From Phycisphaeraceae bacterium (GTDB taxonomy: Bacteria; Planctomycetota; Phycisphaerae; Phycisphaerales; Zrk34): 64,000 nt of DNA. Position numbers and translations under genes: made by a program. This document shows positions 27,275 to 35,255 of this stretch, one piece after another; positions within the stretch are counted from its first letter, which is position 1, and every line of letters starts with the position of its first letter. Where the stretch lies: NCBI GenBank assembly GCA_028282805.1, contig JANQHD010000035.1, positions 1 through 64,000 on the forward strand. The letters run 5' to 3'. The notes below the pieces were generated by a model that ran no database searches, had not been told where the DNA came from, and saw nothing but the letters and a program-made list of their open reading frames with translations.

Positions 27275-27571
27275 ATGAACGACACCCCCTGCCCCATGCC
27301 CCGCCCCGACGTGATCGACACCTACTTCCAGGAGCACCGCGCCAAGCTCATCGACATCGCCGCGTTCCTCGACCGCGTCGACCGGTCATCAGGTGGTGTG
27401 GACGACGACGTGCGTGTAAGGGCATTGCACAAAGCGATCCCGCTGCTGATCGACGGTCGGGGCGACCGTGCCCGCCGAATCCTCGAACTGCTCTCCGACC
27501 CCACCACCGACCCGGTCGACCAGGCCCCCGCCAAAGGCGCCATCGGCGTCGACCCCAATGGCAGTTATTAG
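27275..27571 (+). CDS. hypothetical protein next to EboC-like hydrolase
   Basis: A 98-aa soluble protein of helical appearance (DTYFQEHRAKLIDIAAFLDR at residues 15-34; RRILELLSD further on) with a Pro/Gly-rich end. GCGAGGTCCACCC precedes the ATG. It lies 40 bp upstream of the TatD-like gene and is probably co-transcribed. I do not recognise the family. Confidence 0.75.
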   Translation: MNDTPCPMPRPDVIDTYFQEHRAKLIDIAAFLDRVDRSSGGVDDDVRVRALHKAIPLLIDGRGDRARRILELLSDPTTDPVDQAPAKGAIGVDPNGSY

Positions 27572-27611
27572 TTCCCCCGGAACCCGAGCCCCGACCCCCG
27601 AAACCCGAGAA

Positions 27612-28412
27612 ATGAAATACATCGACCCCCACATCCACATGGTCTCGCGCACGACCGACGACTACGCACGGATGGCCCAGGCCGGTTGCGTGGCGGTGAC
27701 CGAGCCGGCGTTCTGGGCGGGCTTCGACCGGTCCAGCGCCCAGGGTTTTTATGACTACTTCCGGCAGCTGACCGACTACGAGCCCCGCCGGGCGGCGCAG
27801 TTTGGCATCCGGCACTTCTGTTGGATTTGCATCAACCCCAAGGAGGCTGAGGACCCGGCCTTCGCGCGGGAAGTGATCAAGTTCATCCCCGAGTTCCTTG
27901 GCAAGCCCAACGTGCTGGGCGTCGGCGAGGTCGGGTTGAACAAGAACACCCGCAACGAACTGGCGATCCTCGAAGAACAGATCGCGCTGGCCGTCGAGCA
28001 TGAGCAGTTGATTCTCGTGCACACGCCGCACCTGGAAGACAAGCTTAAGGGCACGCGTTTGACGATGGACGCGCTCGAGGCGGCGGGCGCTCAGCCGGGG
28101 CGCGTGCTGATCGATCACGTCGAGGAGCACACCGTCGGCGAAGTGCTCGGCCGTGGGTATTGGGCCGGCATGACGCTCTACCCCGACAGCAAGTGCACGC
28201 CGCAGCGGGCGGTGGACATCATCGAACAATTCGGCAGCGAAAGGTTGTGGATCAACTCCGCCGGCGACTGGGGCGTGAGCGATCCGCTGTCGGTGCCGAA
28301 GTGTCACGTCGAGATGTTGCGCCGTGGCCACCCGCGCGAGTTGGTGGAGAAGATCAGTTACGAAAACCCGCGGGCGTTCCTCAGCCAGTCGCCGAAGTTC
28401 TCGCTCGATTGA
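27612..28412 (+). CDS. TatD-like metal-dependent hydrolase, EboC-like
   Basis: A 266-aa amidohydrolase-fold protein beginning MKYIDPHIHMVSRTTDDY, with the HxH metal pair, GEVGLNKNT, a later His (VHTPH) and an Asp in SAGDWG. The opening is closer to EboC of ebo clusters (cyanobacterial scytonemin and other secondary-metabolite loci) than to TatD nucleases. Other ebo genes are not visible here, so the role remains open. Ends 7 bp before a strong hairpin. Confidence 0.8.
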   Translation: MKYIDPHIHMVSRTTDDYARMAQAGCVAVTEPAFWAGFDRSSAQGFYDYFRQLTDYEPRRAAQFGIRHFCWICINPKEAEDPAFAREVIKFIPEFLGKPNVLGVGEVGLNKNTRNELAILEEQIALAVEHEQLILVHTPHLEDKLKGTRLTMDALEAAGAQPGRVLIDHVEEHTVGEVLGRGYWAGMTLYPDSKCTPQRAVDIIEQFGSERLWINSAGDWGVSDPLSVPKCHVEMLRRGHPRELVEKISYENPRAFLSQSPKFSLD

Positions 28413-28419
28413 ACACCCT

Positions 28420-28449
28420 GAAGCCCACGGATTACAATCCGTGGGCTTC
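28420..28449. terminator. strong hairpin between convergent genes
   Basis: GAAGCCCACGGATT-AC-AATCCGTGGGCTTC, a perfect 14-bp stem without a long T-run. It lies between convergent genes and may terminate both. Its core matches the acsA terminator (GGATT-RC-AATCC). Confidence 0.7.
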
Positions 28450-28458
28450 GTGATGTGT

Positions 28459-28875
28459 TCACGACGCGTTCATGACGGAGCTGACCAGCATGGTGAGCGG
28501 TGAGAACAGTGCGACGAAAGCCGCGCCGAGAAACATGAAGCTGAGCAGGAGGAGGAACAGGTTGCACGACAAACGCGTGGGGAGGTGTCGGGTGAGTCTT
28601 TCCTTGCCGAGCAGCACGGCGGTGGCGACGAGCCCGACGATCGGATAGACCCACGCGGGGATGCGCAGGAACGCGATCGTGAGGCGGGGCAATTCTGCAT
28701 CAAAGTCGCTCAGGATTTCGATCAGGTCACCGTGGGCGATCGCGATCAGCACGCAGGTCGTATCGACCACCAGGATCGCCGCACTCAACACCACCCAGTT
28801 CACCGTGACGATGGTGCCGTGCATCTGCTGAACCGATTGGCGTTCGCCATGCCCTTGTGTTGGTGTCGTTTCCAT
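28459..28875 (-). CDS. small integral membrane protein
   Basis: A 138-aa protein with three predicted TM helices (about 25-46, 72-90, 104-130) separated by short charged loops. The N-terminal 20 residues are polar. No family recognised. It is 27 bp downstream of the oxidoreductase gene on the same strand and may be co-transcribed with it. Confidence 0.7.
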   Translation of the reverse strand: METTPTQGHGERQSVQQMHGTIVTVNWVVLSAAILVVDTTCVLIAIAHGDLIEILSDFDAELPRLTIAFLRIPAWVYPIVGLVATAVLLGKERLTRHLPTRLSCNLFLLLLSFMFLGAAFVALFSPLTMLVSSVMNAS

Positions 28876-28902
28876 GTCACCCCGTTTGGTTCGTTCTTGC
28901 GG

Positions 28903-29940
28903 TTAGTAGCGGATCTTTACCGTCTTGCCTTGCTTCGCGGCGTCCATGGCGGCGAGGATGACGGTGAGGGACTTGTAGCCCTCGACGCCGTCGATGGCGG
29001 GTTTGCGTTTTTTGCGGATGGCGTCGATGAACGCGTCGGCGACGCCGGAGGAGGTCTGCTGCTCGTTGCTGGCCATGGCGCCGACCTTGTGCAGCTCGCG
29101 GTTGCCGTTGCGGTAGTCGACGACGACGCCGAACTCGCTGTCGCCGCCGATGAGCATGGCGCCCTTTTCGCAGTAGAGCTTGGTGTGGTTTTCTTCGGCG
29201 CCGTAGTTGGTCCAGCTGATCTCGACGGAGCCGACGACGCCCCTGGCGGTGGTGAGCTGGAGGATGGCGTTGTCGTCGAGGCCGATGAGCCTGCCGCGGG
29301 CGTCGCGTTTGTCGACGGTGGCGAGGGTGCCGCCGACGGTGGCGAACTCCTGGCCGAGCAGCCAGCGCATGAGGTCGACCTTGTGGACGCCGAGGTCGCC
29401 GGTGACGCCCATGAACGCGGCGTCGGGGTCGAAGAACCAGCTGCGGGCGCCGTCGATGGACCAGCCGTCGGGCCCGGGGTGCTTGAAGGTGGTGCGGAAA
29501 GAAAGCACCTTGCCCAGCGCGCCGGAGTCGAGCAGCTGCTTGGCCTTGACGTGGGGGGGCATGAGGCGCTGGTTCTGGCCAACCATGAGGTAACGGCGAG
29601 CCTTGCGCGCGGTGTCGATCATGCGCCTGGCTTCGGCTTTGGTGGTGGCCATGGGTTTTTCGACGAGCACGTGGCAGCCGGCGCGCAGGGCGTCGGTGGT
29701 TTGTTTCGCATGCAAAGCGTTGGGGCCGGCGACCACGACGGCGTCGAGGTCCATCGCCTTGAGCATTTTTTTGTGATCGACGAACGCCTCGGCCCCGAGC
29801 TCGCCGGCGATGTCGTTGACGCGCGCTTCGTTCGGGTCGGCGACGGCGACGACCTTGCCGTAGCGGTTGGCTTCGATCTCGGGGATGTGGCGGCGTTGGG
29901 CGATCGCGCCGCAGCCGATGACGGCGAATTGGATGGGCAT
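28903..29940 (-). CDS. Gfo/Idh/MocA family oxidoreductase
   Basis: A 345-aa NAD(P)-dependent dehydrogenase. The Rossmann motif VIGCGAIAQRRHIPEI opens the protein, and the catalytic-lysine motif VEKPMATT lies near residue 96. The ATG at 29940 follows GAAAGGACCACGAC and starts immediately at the Rossmann strand. Substrates of this family are sugars, inositols or related polyols; specificity cannot be told. Transcribed divergently from a second member of the same family. Confidence 0.93.
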   Translation of the reverse strand: MPIQFAVIGCGAIAQRRHIPEIEANRYGKVVAVADPNEARVNDIAGELGAEAFVDHKKMLKAMDLDAVVVAGPNALHAKQTTDALRAGCHVLVEKPMATTKAEARRMIDTARKARRYLMVGQNQRLMPPHVKAKQLLDSGALGKVLSFRTTFKHPGPDGWSIDGARSWFFDPDAAFMGVTGDLGVHKVDLMRWLLGQEFATVGGTLATVDKRDARGRLIGLDDNAILQLTTARGVVGSVEISWTNYGAEENHTKLYCEKGAMLIGGDSEFGVVVDYRNGNRELHKVGAMASNEQQTSSGVADAFIDAIRKKRKPAIDGVEGYKSLTVILAAMDAAKQGKTVKIRY

Positions 29941-30062
29941 GTCGTGGTCCTTTCGCGGGGGCGGGGGAGATTGTACCGGATGCAAAACACGTGTCAGCCC
30001 GTGAGCGCATGGGATGTGTTGTGTCGTCTATCTGGGAAATCCACTTCCCGCAGGAGCGAGAC

Positions 30063-31259
30063 ATGGCCGAGACGAAGAAGGACTGCAACGTGGCGCTGTT
30101 CGGCGCGGGTTTCATGGGCCGGGCCCACTCCAACGCGTACCTCAACGTCGCCAAGTTCTTCGACCTGCCGGTCAGGCCGGTGATGCACACGGTCTGTGAC
30201 ATCCTCGGGGCCGACGCCTTCGCGGCCAACTGGGGCTGGCAGCACGCCTCGACCGACTGGCGGGCGACCGCCGCGGCCGACGAGGTGGACCTGGTCGACA
30301 TCACGACGCCCAACCACCAGCACGCACCGGTCGCCGTCGCCGCGCTCGAGGCGGGCAAGCATGTGGCCTGCGAGAAACCGCTGGCCGGCACGCTCGACGA
30401 TGCGCGGGCGATGAAGCAGGCGGCCGACGCCCACCCGGACCAGCGAACGCACGTGTGGTTCAGCTACCGCGGCTGCCCGGCGCTGGCCCTGGCCCGCAAG
30501 ATGGTGCGCGACGGGAAGATCGGGCGCATCTTCCACGTCCGCGCCCAGTACCTTCAGGATTGGGCGGGCCCCGACGTGCCGCTGCTGTGGCGGTTCAAGG
30601 GCACCGAGTCCGGCTCCGGCGCCCACGGCGACCTCAACGCCCACATCGTCGACGCCTGCTGCTTCGTCACCGGCGAACAGATCACCGAGGTGTGCGGCGC
30701 GATCATGGAAACTTACATCAAGCGGCGCGTCATCCCCGAATCCGAAGCCGGCAACATCAAGGGCGCGACCGTCGGCGACAAGATCGAGTACGGCGACGTG
30801 ACCGTCGACGACGCGGTCAGCTTCCTCGCACGCCTCTCCGGCGGCGGCTCGGCGAGCTTCGAGGCCACCCGCCTCGCCGCGGGCCGCAAGAACGCCAACC
30901 GCATCGAGATCAACGGCGAGAAGGGCTCGCTCCGCTGGGACTTCGAGGACATGAACTGGCTGTGGTACTACAACGTCGAAGACGACGCCGAGCGGGCCGG
31001 CTGGCAGAAGATCATGTGCACCGACGCCACCGCCCACCCCTACGTCGCCGCCTGGTGGCCCGACGCCCACATCCTCGGCTACGAGCACGGGTTCGTGAAC
31101 CTCGCGTCGACATTGCTGAAGAACATCGGCGGGGCGGCCGATGCCGTCGAGGTACCCGCCCCGACGTTCCAGGACGCCTACGAGACCCAGCGCGTGCTCG
31201 AGGCCGCCGTGCTCAGTGCGCAAAACCGCAGCTGGATCGACCTAAGCGACGTGAAATAA
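30063..31259 (+). CDS. Gfo/Idh/MocA family oxidoreductase
   Basis: A 398-aa NAD(P)-dependent dehydrogenase: Rossmann motif LFGAGFMGRAHSNAY, catalytic-lysine motif CEKPLAGT near residue 104, and a C-terminal dimer/substrate domain. GGAGCGAGAC precedes the ATG. It is about 50 residues longer than its divergent neighbour and clearly a different subfamily. The 122-bp divergent gap probably holds both promoters. Likely acts on a sugar or polyol in glycan catabolism. Confidence 0.93.
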   Translation: MAETKKDCNVALFGAGFMGRAHSNAYLNVAKFFDLPVRPVMHTVCDILGADAFAANWGWQHASTDWRATAAADEVDLVDITTPNHQHAPVAVAALEAGKHVACEKPLAGTLDDARAMKQAADAHPDQRTHVWFSYRGCPALALARKMVRDGKIGRIFHVRAQYLQDWAGPDVPLLWRFKGTESGSGAHGDLNAHIVDACCFVTGEQITEVCGAIMETYIKRRVIPESEAGNIKGATVGDKIEYGDVTVDDAVSFLARLSGGGSASFEATRLAAGRKNANRIEINGEKGSLRWDFEDMNWLWYYNVEDDAERAGWQKIMCTDATAHPYVAAWWPDAHILGYEHGFVNLASTLLKNIGGAADAVEVPAPTFQDAYETQRVLEAAVLSAQNRSWIDLSDVK

Positions 31260-31355
31260 AACCAAAACCGACCCGCTCGCGAGGCGTGCCGCGGCCCGGG
31301 TGGGGTACAATACATTTTCTGGCGAGCGCGCCCCCGGATCGGCGATAGAACAACC

Positions 31356-32060
31356 ATGCAATACACACGTCGGCAGATCATTCGCAGCGGGCTCGTGGCC
31401 GGGCTTGGCCTGGGCCTGTACGGCTGCGGTGAGTCGAACAAGACCGCCGGCCTGCCCGACGTGCCTTGGACCGGTGGGGCTCGGCCGCAGCCGACGATCG
31501 CCGGGCCCGCCCCCGCGCCGACGAGCACGGGCCTGGCCACGAAGGTCATCGCCCGCCGCCACTGGACCCGGGCCGGCACGATCCGCAGCCGGGCCAACCC
31601 GATGCGCGGGGTCAACCGCATCACGCTGCACCACGCCGGCGGCACGCCCGTGTACTTTGCCGACACCGCGACCGTCGCGCGGTACCTCGAATCGATCCGC
31701 CGGGGCCACGTGGGGCGCGGCTGGGCCGACATCGGTTACCACTACGCCATCGACCGCGCCGGCCGGGTGTGGGAAACACGCCCGATCGTCTACCAGGGCG
31801 CCCACGTCAAAGACCAGAACGAGCACAACATCGGCGTGCTGGTCATGGGCAACTTCGACAAGCAGAGCCCCAGCCAAGCCCAAGTGGTGACCATGCAGAA
31901 GTTCGTCGCCGAGCTCCGCCGCAAGTACAAGGTCACCGCGTCGCCGAGCGTGCGCCGGTCGAACGTGCGCACGCACCAGGAGTGGAACCCCACCGCCTGC
32001 CCCGGCAAGCGGTTGCAACCGATCATCGCCGGCATCCGCAACCGCAACGGCTTCGCTTAA
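31356..32060 (+). CDS. Tat-exported lipoprotein N-acetylmuramoyl-L-alanine amidase/PGRP-like
   Basis: A 234-aa protein with twin-arginine signal (RRQIIRSGL, residues 5-13), a lipobox LYGC, a Pro/Ala-rich linker and an amidase_2/PGRP domain. Zinc ligands fit: His in LHHAGG, His near the C-terminus (RTHQEWNPTACPGK, with Cys or Lys of TACPGK as the third). It would cleave the amide between MurNAc and the stem peptide outside the cytoplasm. A terminator follows its stop. Confidence 0.9.
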   Translation: MQYTRRQIIRSGLVAGLGLGLYGCGESNKTAGLPDVPWTGGARPQPTIAGPAPAPTSTGLATKVIARRHWTRAGTIRSRANPMRGVNRITLHHAGGTPVYFADTATVARYLESIRRGHVGRGWADIGYHYAIDRAGRVWETRPIVYQGAHVKDQNEHNIGVLVMGNFDKQSPSQAQVVTMQKFVAELRRKYKVTASPSVRRSNVRTHQEWNPTACPGKRLQPIIAGIRNRNGFA

Positions 32061-32077
32061 CCCCCCCCGCGCCCCGT

Positions 32078-32722
32078 TTAGCGACCGCCCGCAGGGCGGT
32101 GTTTTTTTGTTGCCCGCCGCGCACCCGGCCGCCCGCGACGCGCCAGCAGCGGCAGGCCCACGCCAACCAGCGCCAGCGTGGCGGGTTCGGGCACGTTGGT
32201 GAAGCCGAAGTCGTCGAGGCCGTTGAGGGTGTTTGTCGCGTTGTTGGCGATCGTGATGTGGTCGATGTCGCCCGACAGCGACACCAGCGTAAAACCCCGG
32301 CCCAGCGGGTCGGTCGGGTCGCTGAAGCCCGCGGCGATGGTGACGGGGTTGCCGATGACCTGGTTGAAGTCGTCGAACGCGGTGACCACGGTGTCGCCGT
32401 CGGCGTTGGGGTGCGTGCGGATGAAGAACTCGACCACCGCGGCGTTGTTCTCGAAAAAGTCGATCAGCGCCACCGAGTCTTCCAACACCATCCACGCGCG
32501 CACGCCCGAGTGGTAGAGCGCGCCCTGACCCACCACCCCGGCGAAGGAGTTGTCGGTCAACGCCGCGCGATCGGGTGACGTGCCCAACAAAATGGGGTCG
32601 CCCACGCTGGTGTTGGGGCTGAAGCCCTCGAAATCCTCAAAGACGGCTTGGTCCTGCGGTGCGGCGGACACCGTGGCGGCAACCAGCAACGCGACCGCCA
32701 GGGTGGGTTTCCAATCGAACAT
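32078..32722 (-). CDS. PEP-CTERM exported protein
   Basis: A 214-aa exported protein: signal peptide at residues 1-20 (LAVALLVAATVSAA), a beta-rich middle, and at the C-terminus VPEPATLALVGVGLPLLARR, the PEP motif, hydrophobic helix and basic tail recognised by exosortase. The ATG at 32722 follows GGGAGAACGGG. The last codons overlap the terminator stem of the convergent amidase gene. Exosortase itself is not in the window. Function unknown; probably cell surface or matrix. Confidence 0.85.
   Translation of the reverse strand: MFDWKPTLAVALLVAATVSAAPQDQAVFEDFEGFSPNTSVGDPILLGTSPDRAALTDNSFAGVVGQGALYHSGVRAWMVLEDSVALIDFFENNAAVVEFFIRTHPNADGDTVVTAFDDFNQVIGNPVTIAAGFSDPTDPLGRGFTLVSLSGDIDHITIANNATNTLNGLDDFGFTNVPEPATLALVGVGLPLLARRGRPGARRATKKHRPAGGR
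32084..32108 (+). terminator. rho-independent terminator of the amidase gene
   Basis: ACCGCCC-GCA-GGGCGGT then G and seven T on the plus strand, 23 bp beyond the amidase stop, lying wholly inside the 3' end of the opposite-strand PEP-CTERM gene. Confidence 0.85.
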
Positions 32723-32809
32723 CCCGTTCTCCCATCGAAAAAGCTCAACGATCGAATGCCGAGCGGTTCGGCGCGTGGGCCGCACGGCACGGCCCTCACC
32801 CTCCCTATG

Positions 32810-33547
32810 TCACCCGGGCTCGTCGGCATTGCGTTCAACCACATAAAAATGCTCGAGCAAGCGAGGCTCGTCGTGCGGCGAAACCTCGTAAATGGCGACA
32901 TCGCCCAACTCACGCCGGAACCGGCGCAAGCCCTCGGCCAGCGGCTCGGTCGGCGGGGCGGCGGTCGCGCGATCGACGAACAGCAGCACCGGCTCGCCGC
33001 GCACCCGGGCGAACACGGTGACCGTTCGTCGTGACAGAACCCGGGCGTAACCGAGGCCGAGCAGTTCGACGTCGCTGGGCAGGGCGCCGGTCAGCATCGG
33101 CTGCCCGAAGCGGTAATCGAACGTGCCGGCGAACTGCTCGTCGGTCTCGCACACCCAGCCGGGCTCGAAACCCGAAGCGACCGCCTCGGCGTAGTACGCC
33201 TGCATCGTGACCGGTTGGGGTGGGGCGGGCCGGCGGGTTAACAGCACGTACTGCACGCACGCGATGCCGACCGGCAGCGCGATCAACAGCATCGCGGCGA
33301 CCAGCAACACCCTCGGCGACCGGTAAAACGGCCGCTTGCGGGGCATCGCGGGCGCGGCGGCGTACCGCTCGGCGAACGCGCCCCGCAGGGTCGCGTCGAT
33401 ACGGCTTTGCAGCTCGACCTGGCGACGCAGCGCCTCGTCGTCCGCGAGCGCCTGCTCGAACGCGGCGCGCTGCTCGGGCGTCAGCTCGCCGTCGCAGTAG
33501 CGTTCGAGCAACGAACCGATCGTGTTGTCTGCGTGCTCGTGGATCAT
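32810..33547 (-). CDS. membrane anti-sigma factor candidate
   Basis: A 245-aa protein: cytoplasmic N-terminus with LLERYCDGELTPEQR (typical opening of anti-sigma/zf-HC2-like domains, though the His-Cys-Cys zinc set is incomplete), one TM helix at about 79-104, and an extracytoplasmic domain of about 140 residues. Its start overlaps the sigma gene stop (ATGA), the usual arrangement of an ECF sigma factor and its anti-sigma. Confidence 0.8.
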   Translation of the reverse strand: MIHEHADNTIGSLLERYCDGELTPEQRAAFEQALADDEALRRQVELQSRIDATLRGAFAERYAAAPAMPRKRPFYRSPRVLLVAAMLLIALPVGIACVQYVLLTRRPAPPQPVTMQAYYAEAVASGFEPGWVCETDEQFAGTFDYRFGQPMLTGALPSDVELLGLGYARVLSRRTVTVFARVRGEPVLLFVDRATAAPPTEPLAEGLRRFRRELGDVAIYEVSPHDEPRLLEHFYVVERNADEPG

Positions 33548-34086
33548 GCCACTTCCCCAGTCGGGCTTGCCGAGTCGTCGCCTAACGCTTGGCGCATCGC
33601 CTTGCGGGCGCGGTAGACGTGGCTCATCGCGGTGCCGGGCGGGATGTCCAACAGCTGCGCGATCGCTTCGTAGCTCAACGCCTTGACGGTGCGCAGCAAC
33701 AGGCAGCTGCGCGCCGTTTCCGACAGGCCGCCCAGCGCCCCGATGACGCGGTCGTCGAACTGTTGCTGATCGGGCAAGACTTGTCCTCTGGCGTCGATCG
33801 GGCTGGCGCCGCCGCCGGCGACCCGGGCGGGCGTGTCGTCCAGCTGCGCCGGGGGCACGGGTTTACGCCGCGCGGACTTGCGGCGTTGGTTGCGTGCCAC
33901 GTGGCGCACGATCGCCGCCGTCCAGGCGGGGAAACTCGTGGCCGGGTCGAATTGGTCGATCTTCTTCCACGCGATCGCCAGCGCTTCCTGCACGACGTCC
34001 TCGGCGAGGTGGCGGTCGCCGGTCATGCCCACCGCGACCAGCCAGAGCGTGTGGCGGTTGCGCTCGGCCAGGTCGCCGAACGCCAC
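33544..34086 (-). CDS. ECF RNA polymerase sigma factor
   Basis: A 180-aa sigma-70 family protein with region 2 (AEDVVQEALAIAWKKIDQF, about residues 28-46) and region 4 (YEAIAQLLDIPPGTAMSHVYRARK). The GTG at 34086 is the only conventional start in the open frame, but it has no ribosome site and trims the usual N-terminal helix; the frame is open back to about 34163 with only ATT/CTG codons. A non-standard start or a nearby frameshift is possible. Coupled to the anti-sigma gene. Confidence 0.85.
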   Translation of the reverse strand: MAFGDLAERNRHTLWLVAVGMTGDRHLAEDVVQEALAIAWKKIDQFDPATSFPAWTAAIVRHVARNQRRKSARRKPVPPAQLDDTPARVAGGGASPIDARGQVLPDQQQFDDRVIGALGGLSETARSCLLLRTVKALSYEAIAQLLDIPPGTAMSHVYRARKAMRQALGDDSASPTGEVA

Positions 34087-34254
34087 GCGCGACAGCGCCA
34101 GTTCCGCGGGCGGGTCTTCCGGGTTGTCCGAACGGTTCGGTTGAATCGGCCGGCCTCGTCACGAGTTTCAATCAGCGGATGTCACGGGGTGCCCCGTGCA
34201 TTGCAGCCGATTCCAAAAACCCGCGCTTGGCGTGATCGGTAGGGAAATCGCCGG

Positions 34255-35097
34255 TTACGGCTCGCTCGGCGTCCAGCCCGTTTCTTCGGTGATCCGGCGG
34301 TTGTCGACGAACGCCCGAAGCGGTTGTTCGCCGCGCAGGGCCACGCCCGGGTAGAACGTTTCGAGGATCTTCTCCTTGGGCCAGCCCAGCAGGTTGCCGG
34401 CCGCCGCGGGCAGGTAGCAGCGGTAGCCGGTGATCTTTTTCGCGTCGAGGCAGGCGGCGATCAGCTTCGCCGCGTCGGGGTACGACAGGTAACTGAACCC
34501 CTCGTCGAGCGGCATGCCCGGGATCGGCGCGTCCAGCGGCGTGTGCTGTTTGTGGCCGACCTGCTGGGCCGTCATGAGGTAGGGCAGCCGCAGGGCGACG
34601 CCGGTGATGCCGCGCTGCTTGCACAGCATCTTCAGGTACTGCTCGCTGGCCAGCTTGCCCGCGGCGTAGGCGTAGCCGGGGTTCGGCGGGGCGTCGCCAT
34701 CGAGCGGCAGGTACGCGAGCTCGCTGCCGTGGTCGGCGTCGCCGGCGCGGCGCGACCCGCTGACGGTGGTGATGCTCGAGGCGTACACGATGCGCCTCAC
34801 GCCCGTCTCGGCCGCGGCGTGCAGCACGTTCGCGTCCGACAGCACGTTGTTGTGGTAGGTCAGGCGGAGGTTGGCCTCGGCCGCGTTGGGGTTGTTGCCC
34901 ACGTGCACGACCGCGTCGGCCTGCTGGACCAACAAAAACGCCTTGTCCAGGTCGGTCAGGTCCGCGACCACGAAGTCCACGCCCGGCGCCTGGCGGAACA
35001 CCCGGTCCGTGGCGATCACCCGGTGCTTGCGGTTGAGCAGGGCTTGGGTGGTCTGCCGTCCCAGTCGACCGGCTGCGCCGGTGAGGAGAACCTTCAT
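34255..35097 (-). CDS. NAD-dependent epimerase/dehydratase (SDR) family protein
   Basis: A 280-aa extended SDR. MKVLLTGAAGRLGRQT carries the TGxxGxxG cofactor motif, and the active site YxxxK appears as YAAGKLASEQYL. The start at 35097 is chosen because it begins at the first Rossmann strand; GGAG lies 15 nt upstream. Probably acts on a nucleotide sugar or uronate. Followed upstream by an ATTGG-type inverted repeat. Confidence 0.88.
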   Translation of the reverse strand: MKVLLTGAAGRLGRQTTQALLNRKHRVIATDRVFRQAPGVDFVVADLTDLDKAFLLVQQADAVVHVGNNPNAAEANLRLTYHNNVLSDANVLHAAAETGVRRIVYASSITTVSGSRRAGDADHGSELAYLPLDGDAPPNPGYAYAAGKLASEQYLKMLCKQRGITGVALRLPYLMTAQQVGHKQHTPLDAPIPGMPLDEGFSYLSYPDAAKLIAACLDAKKITGYRCYLPAAAGNLLGWPKEKILETFYPGVALRGEQPLRAFVDNRRITEETGWTPSEP

Positions 35098-35146
35098 GGT
35101 CAAGCTGACTCCGAGGAGTGGAATTGGGGGAAAGCATAAAGGCTGA

Positions 35147-35238
35147 GAATGACCAATGTCCAATGACCAATGTTCAATCAAATACCAATGCCCGAATGTC
35201 CAACGGGATTGGTCATTGGTGATTGGTCATTGGGTATT
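35147..35238. repeat. ATTGGTCATTGG-type inverted repeat
   Basis: The left side reads GACCAATGTCCAATGACCAA and the right side GATTGGTCATTGGTGATTGG; they can fold into a long hairpin made of CCAATG/CATTGG units. The sequence is markedly A/T-richer than its surroundings, non-coding, and lies between two co-oriented genes. Confidence 0.7.
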
Positions 35239-35255
35239 CCGCCGAGCGGGCGGCT

